Part shown: in pieces, positions 9,017 through 17,903 of the stretch
Layout of the letters: each line of letters opens with the position of its first letter
Numbering within the stretch: the first letter of the stretch is position 1
Assembly (NCBI GenBank): GCA_025356445.1
Contig: JANXSZ010000011.1
Span: 124,001-188,000, forward strand
Reading direction: 5' to 3'
From: Betaproteobacteria bacterium
GTDB lineage: Bacteria > Pseudomonadota > Gammaproteobacteria > Burkholderiales > Burkholderiaceae_C
Length of the DNA stretch: 64,000 nucleotides
Position numbers and translations under genes: made by a program
The notes under the pieces: model-generated
Told to the model about the DNA's origin: nothing
Seen by the model: the letters and a program-made list of their open reading frames with translations, nothing else
Database searches by the model: none

Positions 9017-9102
9017 TTTAAAGTTGAAGGCAACCGGCCCGCCACACTTGCGGCGAAGCTGCCTCCTGTAGTGGCGGGTCCGTGTTGGCCGACATGTTAG
9101 AG
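9017..9102 (-). repeat. attC-like imperfect inverted repeat between brnT and the integrase remnant
   Basis: The arm 9029-9045 (GGCAACCGGCCCGCCAC) pairs with 9071-9090 over 17 base pairs, with three single unpaired bases (T9079, T9083 and one G at 9087/9088), all on the same arm. attC sites carry two or three such extrahelical bases on the double-prime arm. Read on the minus strand, the bulged arm is preceded by CTCTAAC (one mismatch to the R'' core) and a 5-base spacer, as in attC. The R' side near 9017-9023 is degenerate. It is oriented like the other attC-like site. No cassette gene remains between this site and the integrase. Confidence 0.5.
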
Positions 9103-9124
9103 GGCGCCCTCACACACCAGTTAT

Positions 9125-9591
9125 AAATTTTCTATCAAACCCGGCACTCCTCCGTTCCAATCAATCCGGATACTTGACCCAGTGCGGGAGCGGATTCGCT
9201 ACTTGCACTATAGCCTTAGTACCGAAAAGGTTTACCTGTACTGGATTCGATTTTTCATCCGCTGGCATGGCCGGGGTGGTCAGATGCAGCACCCACGGGT
9301 GATGGGTGCGCGGGAGATTGAAGCCTTTCTCACTATGCTGGCAACCGAGCGCTGCGTATCCACATCTACCCATAACCAAGCCTTGAGCGCCCTGTTCTTT
9401 TTGTACCGTGAAGTGCTGGACATGGACCTGCCATGGATGGATGGCATCAACCGCCCCACGCAAAAGCGGCGCATTCCCAGCGTGATGACACACAGTCGCT
9501 GGCAGCAGCTTTGCGTAAGCAACTGCTGGCGGAACACGAAGCCCATTGGATGCATTGGCCGCTTGAAGAATGCGTTCACAGCTTTCAATAA
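9125..9591 (+). pseudogene. intI: Integron integrase (IntI-type tyrosine recombinase) remnant
   Basis: The translation PPFQSIRILDPVRERIRYLHYSLSTEKVYLYWIRFFIRWHG...VSTSTHNQALSALFFLYREVLDMDLPWMDGINRPTQKRRIPSVMT matches the N-terminal SAM-like domain of IntI integrases very closely. No ATG, GTG or TTG lies in frame upstream of the GTG at 9182, which is too far inside the domain, so the start seems lost. After SVMT the frame breaks. Two bases off, the text continues SLAAALRKQLLAEHEAHW and stops at 9591, resembling a later IntI segment (LPESLAPSLREQL in IntI1). About 75-80 codons are missing there, including the first catalytic Arg, and the C-terminus with the catalytic Tyr is absent. Confidence 0.85.
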
Positions 9592-9637
9592 AAATCAGCT
9601 TCACCTGCTGACCGGCTCAGTATTGGGGTATTTTTTG

Positions 9638-10423
9638 CTAAAAACTACCCGTAAACCGATAACGCGAAGCCGGGTGCCACATCGTCGCCACCGATGCCAC
9701 TTGGCCCTGCGAATAGGTACGGCGGCGCAGTACCAGGCACGGCTCAGACAAACTCATGTGCAACATCTCGCTGATGGGAGCTGGTGCGACGCAAGCCTCG
9801 ATCTCAAAGCGCACGCCTTGCAGCGGGGCCACCCGCATCAGGTATTCATTGGGCGTGTGGGTGCGGAAATCCTGGTCTAAATAATCCGGGGCAACCAACG
9901 GATTGACATAGCGGTCTTCCGCCTGGATCGCCACGCCATTTTCAAAATGAACCACGATGGTATGGAACAGCAGGTGCAGCAGCGGCAACTCAAACTGCGG
10001 GGCCAGCAGATCATCGGCCTTGCAGCGTTCGGCCACATGCAGTTCGCTGCTGTGCTGGTGGCCGCGTGCCTTCACCTCTTCGGCAATATTGCGAATCTCC
10101 ACCAGCGTCGCCTGGTATTTTTGCTGTGCCACAAACGTGCCTGAGCCTTGCACCCGCACCAGCGTGCGCTCATCGCTCAGCTCACGCAACGCACGGTTCA
10201 CCGTCATGCGTGACACGCCAAAGCTCTTGGCCAGGCTTTCCTCCCCCGGAATCGCATCGCCCTCACGCCACGTACCCGATTGAATCTGCGCCAGCACGTG
10301 GCGTTTGATGCGCTCAAAAGCAGGCAGGGGGACGAGGCTTAGCGCGGATTTTCGGGATGTGGGCACAGGGGTTTTACTGTCAGGGAACAAAGCACAGGGA
10401 ATGTGCGGCAATTGTATTGACAT
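9638..10423 (-). CDS. hutC: HutC, GntR-family repressor of histidine utilization
   Basis: A 261-residue repressor expected to bind the hut promoters and to be released by urocanate. The N-terminal winged helix lies at about residues 35-100 (FERIKRHVLAQIQSGTWREGDAIPGEESLAKSFGVSRMTVNRALRELSDERTLVRVQGSGTFV), followed by a UTRA effector domain (GHQHSSELHVAERCKADDLLA...AIQAEDRYVNP...APDYL). It is divergent from hutU with one promoter and a HutC operator between them. The start at 10423 lies inside a second operator-like site (TTGTATTGACAT), which suggests autoregulation. A paralogue sits beside hutH at 23.4 kb. Confidence 0.93.
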   Translation of the reverse strand: MSIQLPHIPCALFPDSKTPVPTSRKSALSLVPLPAFERIKRHVLAQIQSGTWREGDAIPGEESLAKSFGVSRMTVNRALRELSDERTLVRVQGSGTFVAQQKYQATLVEIRNIAEEVKARGHQHSSELHVAERCKADDLLAPQFELPLLHLLFHTIVVHFENGVAIQAEDRYVNPLVAPDYLDQDFRTHTPNEYLMRVAPLQGVRFEIEACVAPAPISEMLHMSLSEPCLVLRRRTYSQGQVASVATMWHPASRYRFTGSF

Positions 10424-10445
10424 ATAAAACCGCCATGGCTATATT
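10417..10445 (+). promoter_or_regulatory. Sigma-70 promoter of hutU
   Basis: TTGACA at 10417-10422, a 17-base spacer, and TATATT at 10440-10445: a near-consensus promoter. The predicted transcription start falls in the operator just downstream, so HutC binding should block it. Confidence 0.8.
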
Positions 10446-10456
10446 TGTCTATACAA
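10445..10456. promoter_or_regulatory. HutC operator
   Basis: TTGTCTATACAA is the reverse complement of TTGTATAGACAA, which I recall as the HutC/GntR-type site in front of hut operons. It begins at the last base of the -10 box of the hutU promoter. A related sequence, TTGTATTGACAT, lies at 10412-10423. Confidence 0.8.
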
Positions 10457-10474
10457 CTTAACAGCTGACACACC

Positions 10475-12208
10475 ATGACCCCCTCATCCCACACTTCAAC
10501 CGCCCCCGTTGCTGACGCGCTTGCAGACCCCCGTTACGATGCCTCCCGCGTTATCCGAGCTCCTCGCGGCACCGCGCTTAACTGCAAAAGCTGGCTCACC
10601 GAAGCCGCCTACCGCATGCTGCAAAACAACCTCGATCCTGAAGTGGCGGAAGACCCGAAGAACTTGGTCGTCTACGGCGGCATGGGTCGGGCGGCACGGA
10701 ACTGGGCGTGTTTTGACCAAATCCTGGCATCGCTCAAAGAACTGAACGACGATGAAACCCTGCTGGTGCAGTCGGGCAAGCCGGTCGGGGTGTTCAAAAC
10801 CCATGCCAATGCCCCCCGCGTGCTGATTGCGAACTCCAACCTCGTGCCCAAATGGGCCAACTGGGACCACTTCAACGAACTCGACCGCAAAGGCCTGTTC
10901 ATGTACGGCCAGATGACCGCAGGCAGCTGGATTTACATCGGCAGCCAGGGCATCGTGCAAGGCACCTTCGAGACCTTCGTTGAAGCCGGCCGCCAGCACT
11001 ACAACGGCAGTTGGAAAGGCAAATGGATTTTGACTGCCGGTTTGGGTGGCATGGGCGGCGCACAACCGCTGGCCGCCACGCTGGCCGGTGCCGTGTCGCT
11101 GAACATCGAATGCCAGCAAAGCAGCATCGACTTTCGCCTGCGCACCCGTTATGTGGACAAGCAGGCCAAAGACATTGACGACGCACTGGCCCTCATCGCC
11201 CACCACTGTGAGCGCCAAGAGGCCATCTCGATCGCCCTCCTGGGTAACGCCGCAGACATCTTGCCCGAGTTGGTCAAACGGGCCAAAGCGGGTGCCATCA
11301 AACCTGATTTGGTGACGGATCAAACCTCTGCCCACGACCTGATTAACGGCTACCTGCCCACCGGCTGGAGCGTGGCGCAATGGAAAGCGGCCCAAAAAGA
11401 CCCTGCTCAGCACGCGCAACTGACCGCACAAGCGGCCCAATCCTGCGCCGTCCATGTGCAAGCCATGTTGGATTTCCAGGCCATGGGCATCCCCACCGTG
11501 GATTACGGCAACAACATCCGCCAAGTAGCCAAAGACATGGGCGTTCAAAACGCCTTCGATTTCCCTGGCTTTGTGCCCGCCTACATCCGTCCCCTGTTTT
11601 GCGAAGGCAAAGGTCCGTTCCGCTGGGTGGCCCTCTCGGGCGACCCGGAAGACATTTACAAGACCGACGCCAAAATCAAAGAACTGTTCCCCAACAACCA
11701 CCACACCCACCGCTGGCTGGACATGGCCCGCGAGCGCATCGCCTTCCAGGGTTTGCCCGCACGCATCTGCTGGCTGGGCTTAGGCGAGCGCCACATCGCG
11801 GGCTTGGCGTTCAATGACATGGTGAAAAACGGCGAACTCAAAGCCCCCATCGTGATTGGCCGCGACCATCTGGACACCGGCTCCGTTGCCAGCCCGAACC
11901 GCGAAACCGAGAGCATGAAAGACGGCACCGATGCCGTCAGCGACTGGCCATTGCTTAACGCCCTGCTGAACACCAGCGGTGGCGCGACCTGGGTCAGCCT
12001 GCACCACGGCGGCGGCGTCGGCATGGGCTATTCGCAGCACTCCGGCATGGTGATCGTGGCCGATGGCACCGACGCAGCGGCGGCACGCTTGGCACGGGTG
12101 TTGGTGAACGATGCGGGTTCTGGCGTGATGCGCCATGCGGATGCAGGCTACGAACTGGCGATTGAAACCGCCAAGAAGCAGAAGCTGAACCTGCCGATGA
12201 TTCTGTGA
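10475..12208 (+). CDS. hutU: Urocanate hydratase
   Basis: Second step of histidine breakdown: urocanate plus water gives 4-imidazolone-5-propionate, with tightly bound NAD as catalyst. It has 577 residues, 10-20 more than usual at the N-terminus. The NAD-binding glycine stretch is GLGGMGGAQ at residues 189-197. Other conserved blocks are [40 protein letters not shown] and the C-terminal [19 protein letters not shown]. It opens the hutU-hutD-hutI operon, under a HutC-controlled promoter. Confidence 0.97.
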   Translation: MTPSSHTSTAPVADALADPRYDASRVIRAPRGTALNCKSWLTEAAYRMLQNNLDPEVAEDPKNLVVYGGMGRAARNWACFDQILASLKELNDDETLLVQSGKPVGVFKTHANAPRVLIANSNLVPKWANWDHFNELDRKGLFMYGQMTAGSWIYIGSQGIVQGTFETFVEAGRQHYNGSWKGKWILTAGLGGMGGAQPLAATLAGAVSLNIECQQSSIDFRLRTRYVDKQAKDIDDALALIAHHCERQEAISIALLGNAADILPELVKRAKAGAIKPDLVTDQTSAHDLINGYLPTGWSVAQWKAAQKDPAQHAQLTAQAAQSCAVHVQAMLDFQAMGIPTVDYGNNIRQVAKDMGVQNAFDFPGFVPAYIRPLFCEGKGPFRWVALSGDPEDIYKTDAKIKELFPNNHHTHRWLDMARERIAFQGLPARICWLGLGERHIAGLAFNDMVKNGELKAPIVIGRDHLDTGSVASPNRETESMKDGTDAVSDWPLLNALLNTSGGATWVSLHHGGGVGMGYSQHSGMVIVADGTDAAAARLARVLVNDAGSGVMRHADAGYELAIETAKKQKLNLPMIL

Positions 12209-12223
12209 TCTTCAACCCTGTAA

Positions 12224-12260
12224 AGCACGTTATGAGCATACTCAATGGTCTTAACGTGCT
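12224..12260. repeat. Inverted repeat between hutU and hutD
   Basis: Perfect 8-bp arms, AGCACGTT and AACGTGCT, are separated by 21 bases. No T run follows on the plus strand, so it is not a good forward terminator. It could be an RNA processing or stabilising hairpin inside the hut transcript. Confidence 0.4.
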
Positions 12261-12267
12261 ATAAAAA

Positions 12268-12900
12268 ATGATGTTTCACCGCTTCGACATCAACGCCATT
12301 GCGCCCGCTCCATGGAAAAATGGCGGTGGCAGCACCCGTGAAATCGCGTGCCTCCCCGCCCACAGCAGCCTGGACTCGTTTGATTGGCGCGTCAGTCTCG
12401 CCAACGTCGCCAGCGACGGGCCGTTCTCTGTCTTTCCTGGTGTCGACCGTGTGCTGACGCTGCTCAGCGGCACCGGGCTTCGCTTGCAAAGCATGGCCGG
12501 AGCGCCGGACACCGTAGACGCGTGCATCACCGCCACCAGCCCGCCTTACGCCTTTGCGGGCGAAACCCCGCTGCACTGCACCATGCTGGACGGCCCCAGC
12601 ACCGATTTCAACGTGATGACCCGGCGCGGCAAAGTCACCGCTCAGGTTCAGCTTGTGGAACGCGACCACAGCATGACCTCAGCCCCCCAAGGTTTGCTGC
12701 TGGCCTGGGGTGGCCTGTGGACCCTGAACCAGGGTGGCGACCGCTGGATCTGTCCGGCTGGCACGGGCTTGTACTGGAATGGCATGGGAGAAAGCAAAGA
12801 CAACAGCGATGATGCCCTCTGGCATCTGACGCCGCAGTCCAGCCGATCCAAGCTGCTGCTGGTGCAGATCACGCCTGTACCGCAGTCAAGCGCCAAATAA
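12268..12900 (+). CDS. hutD: HutD/Ves family protein
   Basis: A 210-residue cupin-like protein found in many hut operons. In Pseudomonas it is thought to limit hut overexpression; its biochemical role is not firmly known. Typical family blocks are PAPWKNGGGSTREIA at the N-terminus, FDWRVSLANVASDGPFSVFPGVDR, and FNVMTRRG in the middle. It lies 59 bp after hutU and 54 bp before hutI, so it is co-transcribed. Confidence 0.9.
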   Translation: MMFHRFDINAIAPAPWKNGGGSTREIACLPAHSSLDSFDWRVSLANVASDGPFSVFPGVDRVLTLLSGTGLRLQSMAGAPDTVDACITATSPPYAFAGETPLHCTMLDGPSTDFNVMTRRGKVTAQVQLVERDHSMTSAPQGLLLAWGGLWTLNQGGDRWICPAGTGLYWNGMGESKDNSDDALWHLTPQSSRSKLLLVQITPVPQSSAK

Positions 12901-12954
12901 GGCCTTGGTGCATACCAGATCGGCACATACAGCTATCAAAATCAGAGTAAACCG

Positions 12955-14265
12955 ATGAAAACCATCACCTCCCACACCCATGCGGCCAGTGCGAATGGCG
13001 TTTGGCACCATCTCAAGCTGATGCCCGGTGCATCAGATGACATCGCTTCAGCTGATGGGCTGAGCAGCCTCGTCGTACAGCAAGGCCGCATCGTCTGGAT
13101 GGGTGCGCACAGCAGCCTGCCCGCCGCCTTTGCATCTTCATTGTCCGGCCTGCCCCCCCTCCCACATTTCGACGGCCAAGGCGTACTGGTCACGCCAGGC
13201 TTGGTCGATTGCCACACCCACCTCGTCTACGGCGGCACCCGGGCCAACGAATACGCCATGCGCCTGGCCGGTGCCGACTACGAGGCCATTGCCCGCGCCG
13301 GTGGAGGCATCGTTTCCACTGTCAAAGCCACCCGCGAAGCCACCGAAGACCAGCTCTACGCTCTGGCCGCACCCCGTTTGGAACAACTGTTGGCCGATGG
13401 CGTCTGCGCCATTGAGATCAAATCCGGCTACGGCTTGGCGCTGGAGCCTGAAGCCCGCATGTTGCGCGTCGCCCGCCGCCTGGGTGTGGACTACGGCGTG
13501 ACGGTACGAACCACCTTCCTCGGTGCCCATGCCCTGCCTCCTGAATATGCAGGGCGCAGTGGCGCCTACATTGATCTGGTCTGCAACGACATGATGCCCT
13601 CGCTCGCAGCTGCTGGCCTGATCGACGCTGTGGACGTATTTTGCGAACGCATCGCCTTCTCGCTGGCCGAAACCGAGCAGGTGTTTCAAGCTGCACAGGC
13701 TTTGGGCCTGCCCGTCAAACTCCACGCCGAGCAGCTTAGCGACATGGGTGGCAGTGCGCTGGCAGCCCGCTACGGTGCGCTGTCATGCGACCACATCGAA
13801 CACCTGAGCGATGAGGGCATTAGCGCGATGAAAAAATCCGGCACCGTCGCCGTGCTGCTGCCCGGTGCCTACTACTCGTTGCGCGACACCCACGTCCCGC
13901 CCATCGCAGCCCTGCGAGCAGCAGGCGTGCCCATGGCGGTATCGACCGACCACAACCCTGGCACCTCACCCGCTTTGAGCCTGCTGCTGATGGCCAACAT
14001 GGCCTGCAACCTGTTCCACCTGACGGTCCCCGAAGCCCTGGCAGGCATCACCCGCCACGCCGCCCGAGCGCTAGGACTTCAAGCCACCCACGGCACATTG
14101 GCCGTGGGCCAGGTTGCCAATTTCGTGCTGTGGGATTTGCAAGACAGCGCCGAGCTGGTGTACTGGCTAGGTCAACGCCCCAAACGCACCATCGTGCGGC
14201 AGGGGCGCATCACGTGCAATGACCTGATGAACCAGCCCATCAATGTGCTGGCGTCAAGGGGTTAG
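12955..14265 (+). CDS. hutI: Imidazolonepropionase
   Basis: Third step of the pathway: opens 4-imidazolone-5-propionate to N-formimidoyl-L-glutamate. It is a metal-dependent amidohydrolase of 436 residues, slightly longer than the usual 400-410. Metal-site motifs are [16 protein letters not shown] near residues 85-100, [10 protein letters not shown] in the middle with [10 protein letters not shown], and the late aspartate block [10 protein letters not shown]. It is the last gene of the plus-strand hutUDI operon and faces the minus-strand ABC operon across a 21-bp gap. Confidence 0.96.
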   Translation: MKTITSHTHAASANGVWHHLKLMPGASDDIASADGLSSLVVQQGRIVWMGAHSSLPAAFASSLSGLPPLPHFDGQGVLVTPGLVDCHTHLVYGGTRANEYAMRLAGADYEAIARAGGGIVSTVKATREATEDQLYALAAPRLEQLLADGVCAIEIKSGYGLALEPEARMLRVARRLGVDYGVTVRTTFLGAHALPPEYAGRSGAYIDLVCNDMMPSLAAAGLIDAVDVFCERIAFSLAETEQVFQAAQALGLPVKLHAEQLSDMGGSALAARYGALSCDHIEHLSDEGISAMKKSGTVAVLLPGAYYSLRDTHVPPIAALRAAGVPMAVSTDHNPGTSPALSLLLMANMACNLFHLTVPEALAGITRHAARALGLQATHGTLAVGQVANFVLWDLQDSAELVYWLGQRPKRTIVRQGRITCNDLMNQPINVLASRG

Positions 14266-14286
14266 GCCATTCATTTGCCTGCACAA

Positions 14287-15081
14287 CTAGGCCATCGCTG
14301 CTTGCGCCGCCAGCACTTCAGCCCGTACCTGCTCTGTCAATTCAGCCTTCAGCGCCATGAACTCCGGCGTGGTCTTGATGGCATAGTTGCGGGGATGCGC
14401 GATGGGCACCGCCCTGTCCAGTTTAATGCGGCCAGGGCGGGCGCTCATGACCACCACGCGGCTGCCCATGAAAACGGCTTCATCGATGTCGTGGGTCACG
14501 AACAGCACGGTTTTGCGCTCGGCTTCCCAAATACCCAGCAGCAGCTCTTGCATCAGCTCGCGGGTTTGGTGATCCAGCGCGCCAAAGGGCTCGTCCATCA
14601 ACAGCATACGGGGGCCATTGGCGAGGGCTCTGGCGATGGCGGTGCGCTGCTGCATGCCACCTGAAAGTTGCTTGGGGTAGTGGTTCTCAAAGCCTTTCAA
14701 GCCTACTTTGTGGATGAAGCTTTGGGCAATCTCCAGCTGCTCAGCGCGTGCCATGCCGCGCTCGTTCAGGCCAAAGCACACGTTGTCGCGCACGGTCAAC
14801 CAAGGGAACAGCGTGTAGCTTTGGAACACCATGCCACGGTCTGCTCCGGGGCCGGTGATGCGTTGGCCTTCCAGCAGCACCTCGCCGGAGGTTTGCTGGT
14901 CAAGGCCCGCCACAATACGCAACAGCGAGCTTTTACCGCAGCCCGATGGGCCAAGGATGGTGATGAAGTCGTTCTCGGCCACGTTCAGGCTGGTGGCTTG
15001 CAGCGCCAGGGTGGGTGCACCTCCCGTGGTGGACGGGAAGCTGCGGGATACGCCATTGATGGCTAAAAAGGGGGGCGTCAT
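14287..15081 (-). CDS. ABC transporter ATP-binding protein, NitT/TauT type
   Basis: A 264-residue ATPase that powers the permease encoded just upstream. Walker A is GPSGCGKSS at about residues 44-52, the signature is LSGGMQQR, and Walker B is MLLMDEPFGALDHQ followed by the switch histidine in LFVTHDIDEAV. It belongs to the SsuB/TauB/NrtD class. It is the third gene of a minus-strand operon (binding protein, permease, ATPase) placed inside the hut region, so the substrate might be a nitrogen compound, but nothing in the sequence names it. Confidence 0.93.
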   Translation of the reverse strand: MTPPFLAINGVSRSFPSTTGGAPTLALQATSLNVAENDFITILGPSGCGKSSLLRIVAGLDQQTSGEVLLEGQRITGPGADRGMVFQSYTLFPWLTVRDNVCFGLNERGMARAEQLEIAQSFIHKVGLKGFENHYPKQLSGGMQQRTAIARALANGPRMLLMDEPFGALDHQTRELMQELLLGIWEAERKTVLFVTHDIDEAVFMGSRVVVMSARPGRIKLDRAVPIAHPRNYAIKTTPEFMALKAELTEQVRAEVLAAQAAMA

Positions 15082-15115
15082 TTAATTTCCTTGCTGGCTT
15101 TGATGATGACCTTGA

Positions 15116-15895
15116 TCAGCGGCCTAACTGCGCCCAAGGGAACAGCTTGCGGTTCAGCGCCATGAAACCCAGGTCACTGACCAGCCCGATCAAGCCGATC
15201 ACGATGATCCCAAAGATGATTTGGTCGGTGGCCAGCAGCGCCTGGCTGTCGGTGATCATGTGGCCAATGCCGGCAGACGCACCGATCAACTCAGCCACGA
15301 TCACATACGTCCAGGCCCAGCCCAGCACCATGCGCAAAACTTCACAAATCTCGGGGGCCGCACCACGGATCAGCACCCGCCTGACAATGCCGGCATCGGT
15401 GCAACCCAAGGTGTAGGCGGCTTCCACCAAATCGCGCCGGGTGTTACCGACCGCCACCGCAATCATCAGCACCAGCTGAAAGAAACTGCCCAGGAAAATG
15501 ACAGACAGCTTTTGTGCTTCGCCAATGCCAGCCCACAAAATCAGCAGCGGAATGAAGGCGCTGGCAGGCAGGTAGCGGGCGAAGGAGATGAACGGCTCGA
15601 AAAATGCCTCCACCGGTTTGTACGCGCCCATCATCACGCCCAGCGGCAGTGCAAACACGGTGGCAATCAAGAAGCCGCCCAGCACGCGCCAGACCGTCCA
15701 GCCGATGTCCCAGCCAAAGCCCATCTCGGTCAGCAGCGTCCAGCCCGACTTGACCATGGTGAACGGATCGGCCAAGAAGTTCTTGGGTACCACCCCGCCC
15801 AGCGTGACCGCAGCCCAGACAGCCGTGAACAGCATGAAAAATAGAATGCCCAGCGCCACGCGGGTGGTACGGTCAACGGGTTTGAGAGGGGTCAT
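15116..15895 (-). CDS. ABC transporter permease, NitT/TauT type
   Basis: A 259-residue inner-membrane protein with about six hydrophobic segments and the cytoplasmic EAA-type loop (EAAYTLGCTDAGIVRRVLIRGAAPEICEVLRMVLGWAW), which contacts the ATPase. It matches SsuC/TauC-like permeases. It ends 34 bp before the ATPase and starts 61 bp after the binding-protein gene, so the three form one operon. Confidence 0.93.
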   Translation of the reverse strand: MTPLKPVDRTTRVALGILFFMLFTAVWAAVTLGGVVPKNFLADPFTMVKSGWTLLTEMGFGWDIGWTVWRVLGGFLIATVFALPLGVMMGAYKPVEAFFEPFISFARYLPASAFIPLLILWAGIGEAQKLSVIFLGSFFQLVLMIAVAVGNTRRDLVEAAYTLGCTDAGIVRRVLIRGAAPEICEVLRMVLGWAWTYVIVAELIGASAGIGHMITDSQALLATDQIIFGIIVIGLIGLVSDLGFMALNRKLFPWAQLGR

Positions 15896-15956
15896 GGTGC
15901 GGGCTCGGTGGAAGCGGTAGCCAAAGTAGCGGCGTTAATAACGTTAACTACGTTTA

Positions 15957-16925
15957 TTACTTCAAAAACCGGGTATCGGCCAGTTTCGACATGTCCGGCA
16001 ATTGCTTGACGATGCCCATCTCCAGCAACAAATCCCCAGCCTCTTTGCTGAACTGCGCGTGTTCACCGGCAAAGAATTTCTGGTTCGCAGCGCGGTCTTG
16101 CCAGCGCAGGTAGGCGGCGCTTTTAGCGAAGGCTTCACCAGGCTGCTTCACGTCGGCGCCCATGATCTCGTAGCTTTTGGTGGGCTCGGCCTTGATCATG
16201 TCGAGCGCATCAAAGTAGCCATCGGCCAGTGCTTTGGCGGCCTGGGGGTGTTCGCTCAGGAACTTGGGCGTGCAGCCGAAAGTATCCATCACCATCGGGT
16301 AGTCCAGGGTAGTGGCGATGATTTTTCCAGCCTCGGGCTTGGCCCGCACGGCGGACAAATACGGCTCATACGTCATACCCGCATCCACACCGTCGGTGCC
16401 AGCGATCATGGCGTTGGCGGCAGCCTGGGGCGAGAGATTGACCACTTTCACGTCTTTGATCGACAGACCATTTTTCTTCAGCATCCAGGCCAGGCCGAAA
16501 AACGGTGCCGTACCGGGTGCATCGGCGGCGATGGTTTTGCCTTTGAGGTCGCTGATTTTGGCAACATTGGGTTTGACGACCAAACCGTCAGCGCCATAGC
16601 TTTTGTCAAGCTGAAAAATTTGGGTGGTGGCCACACCGGCGGCGTTCCAGCCAATCCAGGTTTCTACCGTGGTGGCAGCGCACTGTGCGTCCCCGGAGGC
16701 GAGCACCAGATGCCGGTCTTTTTGTGGCACTTTCTTGATCGTCACGTCCAGCCCCAGCTTCTTGTAAATACCAGCCTCTTTGGCCAGCGTGAGCGGTGCA
16801 AAACCCGTCCAGCCGGAGATGGCGATCACCACCTTGGTTTCTTGCGCAAAACTGATGCTGGCAGTGCCTGCCAGCAAGGCGGTGGCGGTAGCAGTCTTGA
16901 CTAGGGTGAGCAAGTTTTTCTTCAT
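15957..16925 (-). CDS. ABC transporter substrate-binding protein, NitT/TauT type
   Basis: A 322-residue periplasmic binding protein with a signal peptide (MKKNLLTLVKTATATALLAGTASISFAQ). The SsuA/ThiY-like fold shows in VVIAISGWTGFAPLTLAKEAGIYKKLGLDV near the N-terminus and DLKGKTIAADAPGTAPFFGLAWMLKKNGL. It is the first gene of the minus-strand ABC operon. The ligand is unknown; the setting suggests a nitrogen compound related to histidine use, which is only inference. Confidence 0.92.
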   Translation of the reverse strand: MKKNLLTLVKTATATALLAGTASISFAQETKVVIAISGWTGFAPLTLAKEAGIYKKLGLDVTIKKVPQKDRHLVLASGDAQCAATTVETWIGWNAAGVATTQIFQLDKSYGADGLVVKPNVAKISDLKGKTIAADAPGTAPFFGLAWMLKKNGLSIKDVKVVNLSPQAAANAMIAGTDGVDAGMTYEPYLSAVRAKPEAGKIIATTLDYPMVMDTFGCTPKFLSEHPQAAKALADGYFDALDMIKAEPTKSYEIMGADVKQPGEAFAKSAAYLRWQDRAANQKFFAGEHAQFSKEAGDLLLEMGIVKQLPDMSKLADTRFLK

Positions 16926-17094
16926 GGCAGTACGCTTTCAAGGGTTGGATGAACAATGAATCTACGCAGTAAAGCACGCAAGATTAGCGCCCAGCATAGA
17001 GGCATCCCCTAGCTGAAGCACAAAATAGCAGTGCATTCCCACAGGCTGATAATTTCGGGTTGATGCAGCCTTGTACGCCCCTGATACTTTGACC

Positions 17095-17829
17095 ATGTTG
17101 ACCGGCACCCACCCTGTTTCTGCTGTTGACCGTGCACTGGTCGTTTTAGCGACGCTGGCCAAACACGGCGGGGCGTTAACGGCGATCGAGTTGATGGCCA
17201 AAACCCATCTGAGCCAGAGTACGCTGTACCGTCAACTGGCCACCCTCAAGCGCTGGGGCTTTGTGCTGGAGGTCGAAGGCCGCTACGCCCCCGGCCCGCT
17301 GAGTCTGCAACTCGCCCTGGGGTTCGACCTGGCCTCCCACTTGGCGCAACAGGCCCGCCCCGACATGCTGGCGCTGGCCCAACAATCCCAAGAAAGCGTG
17401 GGCCTGATCGTCGCGGTAAACAGCCAAGCCGTGTGCATCGACATGGTGGAAAGCCGCCAAGCCCTGCGCTGCTCGTTTGAAAAAGGCCGCAGCGTACCCC
17501 TGCAAAAAGGCGCGTCGGCCAAGTGCCTGCTGGCACACCTGCCCCCCAGTGCCTTGAACGCCACACTGGCCGCTACGTTGGCCCCCCCCTCTTCCGTTGA
17601 TCTGGCCGAATTGGCCGCGATCCGCAAGTGCGGGTATGCCGTGAGCACCGGCGAGGTGGACGAAGGCGTCTGGGGTATCAGCGCCCCCTTGTTTGGCGCC
17701 GACAAGCGGGCTGTAGGCGCACTGACGCTGATGGCCCCGAGCGTGCGCGTGCTGAGCAAGCAATCCCCGTTGATACAGATGACCGTGGTCGCAGCAGCAC
17801 GAATTTCGCGTAGTTTGTGCACGCACTAG
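17095..17829 (+). CDS. IclR-family transcriptional regulator
   Basis: About 244 residues from the ATG at 17095 (MLTGTHPVSAVDRAL); a TTG at 17071 is also in frame but has no better ribosome site. The N-terminal winged helix is AVDRALVVLATLAKHGGALTAIELMAKTHLSQSTLYRQLATLKRWGFV, and the IclR effector domain follows, ending in GVWGISAPLFGADKRAVGALTLMAPSVRV. It is divergent from the NitT/TauT-type operon and followed 74 bp later by an amino-acid ABC binding protein, so it may control either transporter. Confidence 0.9.
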   Translation: MLTGTHPVSAVDRALVVLATLAKHGGALTAIELMAKTHLSQSTLYRQLATLKRWGFVLEVEGRYAPGPLSLQLALGFDLASHLAQQARPDMLALAQQSQESVGLIVAVNSQAVCIDMVESRQALRCSFEKGRSVPLQKGASAKCLLAHLPPSALNATLAATLAPPSSVDLAELAAIRKCGYAVSTGEVDEGVWGISAPLFGADKRAVGALTLMAPSVRVLSKQSPLIQMTVVAAARISRSLCTH

Positions 17830-17903
17830 CCCCTTTTTCCATTCTTCTATCTTTTCAACTCTTGCCCCCGTTCCCATCGTTTCAACCCTCTGGAGATTTC
17901 CCC

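Noticed and set aside
9017-9102. Intrinsic terminator for brnT or the integrase
   Set aside because: The stem is long but has no T run on either side; the bulge pattern fits attC better.
9182-9880. A 232-codon plus-strand protein beginning in the integrase fragment
   Set aside because: Only the first 100 or so codons match an integrase. The rest is frame noise that runs antisense through hutC.
10496-11710. Minus-strand open frame of 404 codons inside hutU
   Set aside because: Antisense shadow of urocanate hydratase, with no ribosome site or family match.
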